DNA of 64,000 nucleotides, taken from contig OY987228.1 in the NCBI GenBank assembly GCA_963920705.1, positions 2,177,113 to 2,241,112 on the forward strand, given 5' to 3'. This stretch comes from Odiellus spinosus (Eukaryota > Arthropoda > Arachnida > Opiliones > Phalangiidae). The notes beneath the pieces are model-generated. The model did no database searches, had not been told where the DNA came from, and saw only the letters and a program-made list of their open reading frames with translations. Made by a program: the position numbers and the translations under genes. Shown here one piece after another: positions 58,101 through 64,000 of the stretch (position 1 is its first letter; each line of letters opens with the position of its first letter).

Positions 58101-60420
58101 AGATTCAGCCGGGCCAGAAGTAAATTTCAGCCGGGCCAGAAGTAAGATTCAGCCGGGCCAGAAGTAAGATTCAGCCGGGCCAGAAGTAAGATTCAGCCGG
58201 GCTAGAAGTAAGATTCAGCCGGGCCAGAAGTAAGATTCAGCCGGGCCAGAAGTAAGATTCAGCCGGGCCAGAAGTAAGATTCAGCCGGGCCAGAAGATTC
58301 AGCCGGGCCAGAAGGAAGATTCAGCCGGGCCAGAAGTAAGATTCAGCCGGGCCAGAAGATTCAGCCGGGCCAGAAGGAAGATTCAGCCGGGCCAGAAGGA
58401 AGATTCAGCCGGGCCAGAAGGAAGATTCAGCCGGGCCAGAAGTAAGATTCAGCCGGGCCAGAAGTAAGATTCAGCCGGGCCAGAAGTAAGATTCAGCCGG
58501 GCCAGAAGTAAGATTCAGCCGGGCCAGAAGTAAGATTCAGCCGGGCCAGAAGTAAGATTCAGCCGGGCCAGAAGTAAGATTCAGCCGGGCCAGAAGTAAG
58601 ATTCAGCCGGGCCAGAAGTAAGATTCAGCCGGGCCAGAAGTAAGATTCAGCCGGGCCAGAAGTAAGATTCAGCCGGGCCAGAAGTAAGATTCAGCCGGAC
58701 CAGAAGTAAGATTCAGCCGGGCCAGAAGTAAGATTCAGCCGGACCAGAAGTAAGATTCAGCCGGACCAGAAGTAGGATTCAGCCGGGCCAGAAGTAAGAT
58801 TCAGCCGGGCCAGAAGTAAATTTCAGCCGGGCCAGAAGTAAGATTCAGCCGGGCCAGAAGTAAGATTCAGCCGGGCCAGAAGTAAGATTCAGCCGGGCCA
58901 GAAGTAAGATTCAGCCGGGCCAGAAGTAAGATTCAGCCGGGCCAGAAGTAAATTTCAGCCGGGCCAGAAGTAAGATTCAGCCGGGCCAGAAGTAAGATTC
59001 AGCCGGGCCAGAAGTAAGATTCAGCCGGGCCAGAAGTAAGATTCAGCCGGGCCAGAAGTAAGATTCAGCCGGGCCAGAAGTAAGATTCAGCCGGGCCAGA
59101 AGATTCAGCCGGGCCAGAAGGAAGATTCAGCCGAGCCAGAAGTAAGATTAAGCCGGGCCAGAAGATTCAGCCGGGCCAGAAGGAAGATTCAGCCGGGCCA
59201 GAAGGAAGATTCAGCCGGGCCAGAAGGAAGATTCAGCCGGGCCAGAAGTAAGATTCAGCCGGGCCAGAAGTAAGATTCAGCCGGGCCAGAAGTAAGATTC
59301 AGCCGGGCCAGAAGTAAGATTCAGCCGGGCCAGAAGTAAGATTCAGCCGGGCCAGAAGTAAGATTCAGCCGGGCCAGAAGTAAGATTCAGCCGGGCCAGA
59401 AGGAAGATTCAGCCGGGCCAGAAGTAAGATTCAGCCGGGCCAGAAGTAAATTTCAGCCGGGCCAGAAGTAAGATTCAGCCGGGCCAGAAGTAAGATTCAG
59501 CCGGGCCAGAAGTAAGATTCAGCCGGGCCAGAAGTAAGATTCAGCCGGGCCAGAAGTAAGATTCAGCCGGGCCAGAAGTAAGATTCAGCCGGGCCAGAAG
59601 TAAGATTCAGCCGGGCCAGAAGATTCAGCCGGGCCAGAAGGAAGATTCAGCCGGGCCAGAAGTAAGATTCAGCCGGGCCAGAAGATTCAGCCGGGCCAGA
59701 AGGAAGATTCAGCCGGGCCAGAAGTAAGATTCAGCCGGGCCAGAAGTAAGATTCAGCCGGGCCAGAAGTAAGATTCAGCCGGGCCAGAAGTAAGATTCAG
59801 CCGGGCCAGAAGTAAGATTAAGCCGGGCCAGAAGTAAGATTCAGCCGGGCCAGAAGTAAGATTCAGCCGGGCCAGAAGTAAGATTCAGCCGGGCCAGAAG
59901 GAAGATTCAGCCGGGCCAGAAGTAAGATTCAGCCGGGCCAGAAGTAAGATTCAGCCGGGCCAGAAGTAAGATTCAGCCGGGCCAGAAGTAAGATTCAGCC
60001 GGGCCAGAAGTAAGATTCAGCCGGGCCAGAAGTAAGATTCAGCCGGGCCAGAAGTAAGATTCAGCCGGGCCAGAAGTAAGATTCAGCCGGGCCAGAAGTA
60101 AGATTCAGCCGGGCCAGAAGTAAGATTCAGCCGGGCCAGAAGTAAGATTCAGCCGGGCCAGAAGTAAGATTCAGCCGGGCCAGAAGTAAGATTCAGCCGG
60201 GCCAGAAGTAAGATTCAGCCGGGCCAGAAGTAAGATTCAGCCGGGCCAGAAGTAAGATTCAGCCGGGCCAGAAGTAAGATTCAACCGGGCCAGAAGTAAG
60301 ATTCAGCCGGGCCAGAAGTAAGATTCAGCCGGGCCAGAAGTAAGATTCAGCCGGGCCAGAAGTAAGATTCAGCCGGGCCAGAAGTAAGATTCAGCCGGGC
60401 CAGAAGTAAGATTCAGCCGG

Positions 60421-61678
60421 GCCAGAAGATTCAGCCGGGCCAGAAGTAAGATTCAGCCGGGCCAGATGGAAGATTCAGCCGGGCCAGAAGTAAGATTCAG
60501 CCGGGCCAGAAGTAAGATTCAGCCGGACCAGAAGTAAGATTCAGCCGGGCCAGAAGTAAGATTCAGCCGGGCCAGAAGTAAGATTCAGCCGGGCCAGAAG
60601 TAAGATTCAGCCGGGCCAGAAGTAAGATTCAGCCGGGCCAGAAGTAAGATTCAGCCGGGCCAGAAGTAAGATTCAGCCGGACCAGAAGTAAGATTCAGCC
60701 GGACCAGAAGTAAGATTCAGCCGGGCCAGAAGTAAGATTCAGCCGGGCCAGAAGTAAGATTCAGCCGGGCCAGAAGTAAATTTCAGCCGGGCCAGAAGTA
60801 AGATTCAGCCGGGCCAGAAGTAAGATTCAGCCGGGCCAGAAGTAAGATTAAGCCGGGCCAGAAGTAAGATTCAGCCGGGCCAGAAGTAAATTTCAGCCGG
60901 GCCAGAAGTAAGATTCAGCCGGGCCAGAAGTAAGATTCAGCCGGGCCAGAAGTAAGATTCAGCCGGGCCAGAAGTAAGATTCAGCCGGGCCAGAAGTAAG
61001 ATTCAGCCGGGCCAGAAGTAAGATTCAGCCGGGCCAGAAGTAAGATTCAGCCGGGCCAGAAGTAAGATTCAGCCGAGCCAGAAGTAAGATTCAGCCGGGC
61101 CAGAAGATTCAGCCGGGCCAGAAGGAAGACTCAGCCGGGCCAGAAGGAAGATTCAGCCGGGCCAGAAGGAAGATTCAGCCGGGCCAGAAGTAAGATTCAG
61201 CCGGGCCAGAAGTAAGATTCAGCCGGGCCAGAAGTAAGATTCAGCCGGACCAGAAGTAAAATTCAGCCGGGCCAGAAGTAAGATTCAGCCGGGCCAGAAG
61301 TAAGATTCAGCCGGGCCAGAAGTAAATTTCAGCCGGGCCAGGAGTAAGATTCAGCCGGGCCAGAAGTAAGATTCAGCCGGGCCAGAAGTAAGATTCAGCC
61401 GGGCCAGAAGTAAGATTTAGCCGGGCCAGAAGATTCAGCCGGGCCAGAAGTAAGATTCAGCCGGGCCAGAAGTAAATTTCAGCCGGGCCAGAAGTAAGAT
61501 TCAGCCGGGCCAGAAGAAAGATTCAGCCGGGCCAGAAGTAAGATTCAGCCGGGCCAGAAGTAAGATTCAGCCGGGCCAGAAGTAAGATTCAGCCGGGCCA
61601 GAAGATTCAGCCGGGCCAGAAGTAAATTTTAGCCGGGCCAGAAGTAAATTTTAGCCGGGCCAGAAGTAAGATTCAGCC
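60421..61678. repeat. 1.2-kb higher-order block, copy 3 of 3
   Basis: Markers at 60421 (18-bp unit), 60526 (CCGGACC), 60849 (GATTAAGCC), 61072 (GCCGAGCC), 61338 (CCAGGAG) and 61649 (AAATTTTAG) match copy 2 at a constant offset of 41,728 bp. One local one-unit shift near 61517 is compensated further on. Confidence 0.75.
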
Positions 61679-64000
61679 GGGCCAGAAGTAAGATTCAGCC
61701 GGGCCAGAAGTAAGATTCAGCCGGGCCAGAAGTAAGATTCAGCCGGGCCAGAAGTAAGATTTCGCCGGGCCAGAAGGAAGATTCAGCCGGGCCAGAAGGA
61801 AGATTCAGCCGGGCCAGAAGTAAGATTCAGCCGGGCCAGAAGGAAGATTCAGCCGGGCCAGAAGTAAGATTCAGCCGGGCCAGAAGTAAGATTCAGCCGG
61901 GCCAGAAGTAAAATTCAGCCGGGCCAGAAGTAAATTTCAGCCGGGCCAGAAGTAAATTTCAGCCGGGCCAGAAGGAAGATTCAGCCGGGCCAGAAGTAAG
62001 ATTCAGCCGGGCCAGAAGTAAGATTCAGCCGGGCCAGAAGTAAGATTCAGCCGGGCCAGAAGTAAGATTCAGCCGGGCCAGAAGGAAGATTCAGCCGGGC
62101 CAGAAGTCAGATTCAGCCGGGCCAGAAGTAAGATTCAGCCGGACCAGAAGTAAGATTCAGCCGGACCAGAAGTAAGATTCAGCCGGGCCAGAAGTAAGAT
62201 TCAGCCGGGCCAGAAGTAAGATTCAGCCGGGCCAGAAGTAAGATTCAGCCGGGCCAGAAGTAAGATTCAGCCGGGCCAGAAGTAAGATTCAGCCGGGCCA
62301 GAAGTAAGATTCAGCCGGGCCAGAAGTAAGATTCAGCCGGGCCAGAAGTAAATTTCAGCCGGGCCAGAAGTAAGATTCAGCCGGGCCAGAAGTAAGATTC
62401 AGCCGGGCCAGAAGTAAGATTCAGCCGGGCCAGAAGTAAGATTCAGCCGGGCCAGAAGTAAGATTCAGCCGGGCCAGAAGTAAGATTCAGCCGGGCCAGA
62501 AGTAAGATTCAGCCGGGCCAGAAGTAAGATTCAGCCGGGCCAGAAGTAAGATTCAGCCGGGCCAGAAGTAAGATTCAGCCGGGCCAGAAGTAAGATTCAG
62601 CCGGACCAGAAGTAAGATTCAGCCGGGCCAGAAGTAAGATTCAGCCGGGCCAGAAGTAAGATTCAGCCGGGCCAGAAGTAAGATTCAGCCGGGCCAGAAG
62701 TAAGATTCAGCCGGGCCAGAAGTAAGATTCAGCCGGGCCAGAAGTAAGATTCAGCCGGGCCAGAAGTAAGATTCAGCCGGGCCAGAAGTAAATTTCAGCC
62801 GGGCCAGAAGTAAGATTCAGCCGGGCCAGAAGTAAGATTCAGCCGGGCCAGAAGTAAGATTCAGCCGGGCCAGAAGTAAGATTCAGCCGGGCCAGAAGTA
62901 AGATTCAGCCGGGCCAGAAGTAAGATTCAGCCGGGCCAGAAGTAAGATTCAGCCGGGCCAGAAGTAAGATTCAGCCGGGCCAGAAGATTCAGCCGGGCCA
63001 GAAGGAAGATTCAGCCGGGCCAGAAGGAAGATTCAGCCGGGCCAGAAGGAAGATTCAGCCGGGCCAGAAGTAAGATTCAGCCGGACCAGAAGTAAGATTC
63101 AGCCGGGCCAGAAGTAAGATTCAGCCGGGCCAGAAGATTCAGCCGGGCCAGAAGTAAGATTCAGCCGGGCCAGAAGATTCAGCCGGGCCAGAAGTTTCAG
63201 CCGGGCCAGAAGTAAGATTCAGCCGGGCCAGAAGTAAATTTCAGCCGGGCCAGAAGTAAGATTCAGCCGGGCCAGAAGTAAGATTCAGCAGGACCAGAAG
63301 TAAGATTCAGCCGGCCCAGAAGTAAGATTCAGCCGGGCCAGAAGTAAGATTCAGCCGGGCCAGAAGTAAGATTCAGCCGGGCCAGAAGTAAGATTCAGCC
63401 GGGCCAGAAGTAAGATTCAGCCGGGCCAGAAGTAAGATTCAGCCGGACCAGAAGTAATATTCAGCCGGGCCAGAAATAAGATTCAGCCGGGCCAGAAATA
63501 AGATTCAGCCGGGCCAGAAGTAAGATTCAGCCGTGCCAGAAGTAAGATTCAGCCGGGCCAGAAGTAAGATTCAGCCGGGCCAGAAGTAAGATTCAGCCGG
63601 GCCAGAAGTAAATTTCAGCCGGGCCAGAAGTAAGATTCAGCCGGGCCAGAAGTAAGATTCAGCCGGGCCAGAAGTAAGATTCAGCCGGGCCTGAAGTAAG
63701 ATTCAGCCGGACCAGAAGTAAGATTCAGCCGGACCAGAAGTAAGATTCAGCCGGGCCAGAAGTAAGATTCAGCCGGGCCAGAAGTAAATTTCAGCCGGGC
63801 CAGAAGTAAGATTCAGCCGGGCCAGAAGTAAGATTCAGCCGGGCCAGAAGTAAGATTCAGCCGGGCCAGAAGTAAGATTCAGCCGGGCCAGAAGTAAATT
63901 TCAGCCGGGCCAGAAGTAAGATTCAGCCGGGCCAGAAGTAAGATTCAGCCGGGCCAGAAGGAAGATTCAGCCGGGCCAGAAGGAAGATTCAGCCGGGCCA

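Larger units (their letters stand above)
6726..64000. repeat. Giant 22-bp minisatellite array, over 57 kb, continuing beyond the window
   Basis: Uninterrupted head-to-tail repeats of a 22-bp unit: core CAGCCGGGCCAGAAG plus spacer TAAGATT. There are about 2,600 copies, all in one orientation. I saw no inserted transposon or unique sequence in it. Most units are identical. A small set of variants recurs: TAAG to GAAG, CAAG or AAATTT-type spacers, CCGGACC, CCGGGTC, GGGCTAG, AGAAATAAG, GATTAAG, CAGTCGG, CCATAAG, and an 18-bp unit lacking four bases. The unit is about 55% GC in an AT-rich neighbourhood and carries one CpG (in CCGG). TAA on the plus strand and TGA on the minus strand in each unit, with a length not divisible by 3, close every frame about every 66 bp, so it is non-coding. 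The left edge merges with a LINE fragment. Confidence 0.98.

Noticed and set aside
6726-64000. CRISPR array
   Set aside because: Units are directly adjacent with no unique spacers, and the setting is eukaryotic transposon-rich DNA.
6726-64000. Protein-coding tandem repeat (silk-, mucin- or antifreeze-like)
   Set aside because: Each unit carries TAA on the plus strand and TGA on the minus strand, and with a 22-bp period every frame meets a stop about every 66 bp.
6726-64000. Telomeric repeat or subtelomeric array
   Set aside because: The unit bears no resemblance to TTAGG-type insect telomere repeats, and nothing in the window shows a chromosome end.
6726-64000. G-quadruplex or strong hairpin-forming unit
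   Set aside because: Only one GGG run per 22 bp, and the partial dyad (TTC...GAA) has several mismatches.

Overview
The window looks like part of an AT-rich arthropod genome, most likely an insect. The evidence is a Copia element primed by an animal-type initiator-Met tRNA, the 3' end of a non-LTR retrotransposon (LINE) with the C-terminal zinc motif common in insect Jockey/I/R1-type elements, and small DNA-transposon derivatives. I found no host protein gene, tRNA, rRNA or CRISPR array. Everything recognisable is transposon-derived or tandem repeat.

Layout. 16-201: a 170-bp hAT-type MITE with perfect 8-bp target-site duplications. 202-615: AT-rich sequence with nothing recognised. 616-5672: a broken Copia-family LTR retrotransposon on the minus strand, with LTRs about 95% alike, a primer binding site, a polypurine tract and gag, protease, integrase, RT and RNase H parts. 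A second, GC-rich MITE-like element (3312-3472) sits inside its integrase region. 5673 to about 6411: the 3' end of a different LTR retroelement, consisting of a gag-like open frame with a zinc knuckle, a polypurine tract and an LTR with TATA box and poly(A) signal. About 6490-6747: the C-terminal coding end of a LINE on the minus strand.

6726-64000 (about 57 kb, 90% of the window): one uninterrupted, head-to-tail minisatellite with a 22-bp unit, roughly 2,600 copies, running off the right edge. It contains no gene. The unit carries a stop on each strand and 22 is not a multiple of 3, so every frame closes about every 66 bp.

The main finding is the left edge of the array. The first, slightly divergent repeat unit is continuous with the open reading frame of the LINE fragment, and an 11-bp near-repeat lies exactly 22 bp apart at that junction. 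This suggests the giant array grew from a short stretch of LINE coding sequence. Inside the array, rare variant units act as markers and reveal nested higher-order duplications with constant offsets (1,744 bp; 1,484 bp; about 4.6 kb; about 6.76 kb; about 13.1 kb; about 19.88 kb; a 1.2-kb block seen three times, two copies exactly 41,728 bp apart). A recurrent 18-bp short unit creates a GAAnnTTC motif resembling a heat-shock element. All alignments were made by eye, so copy numbers and block limits are approximate.
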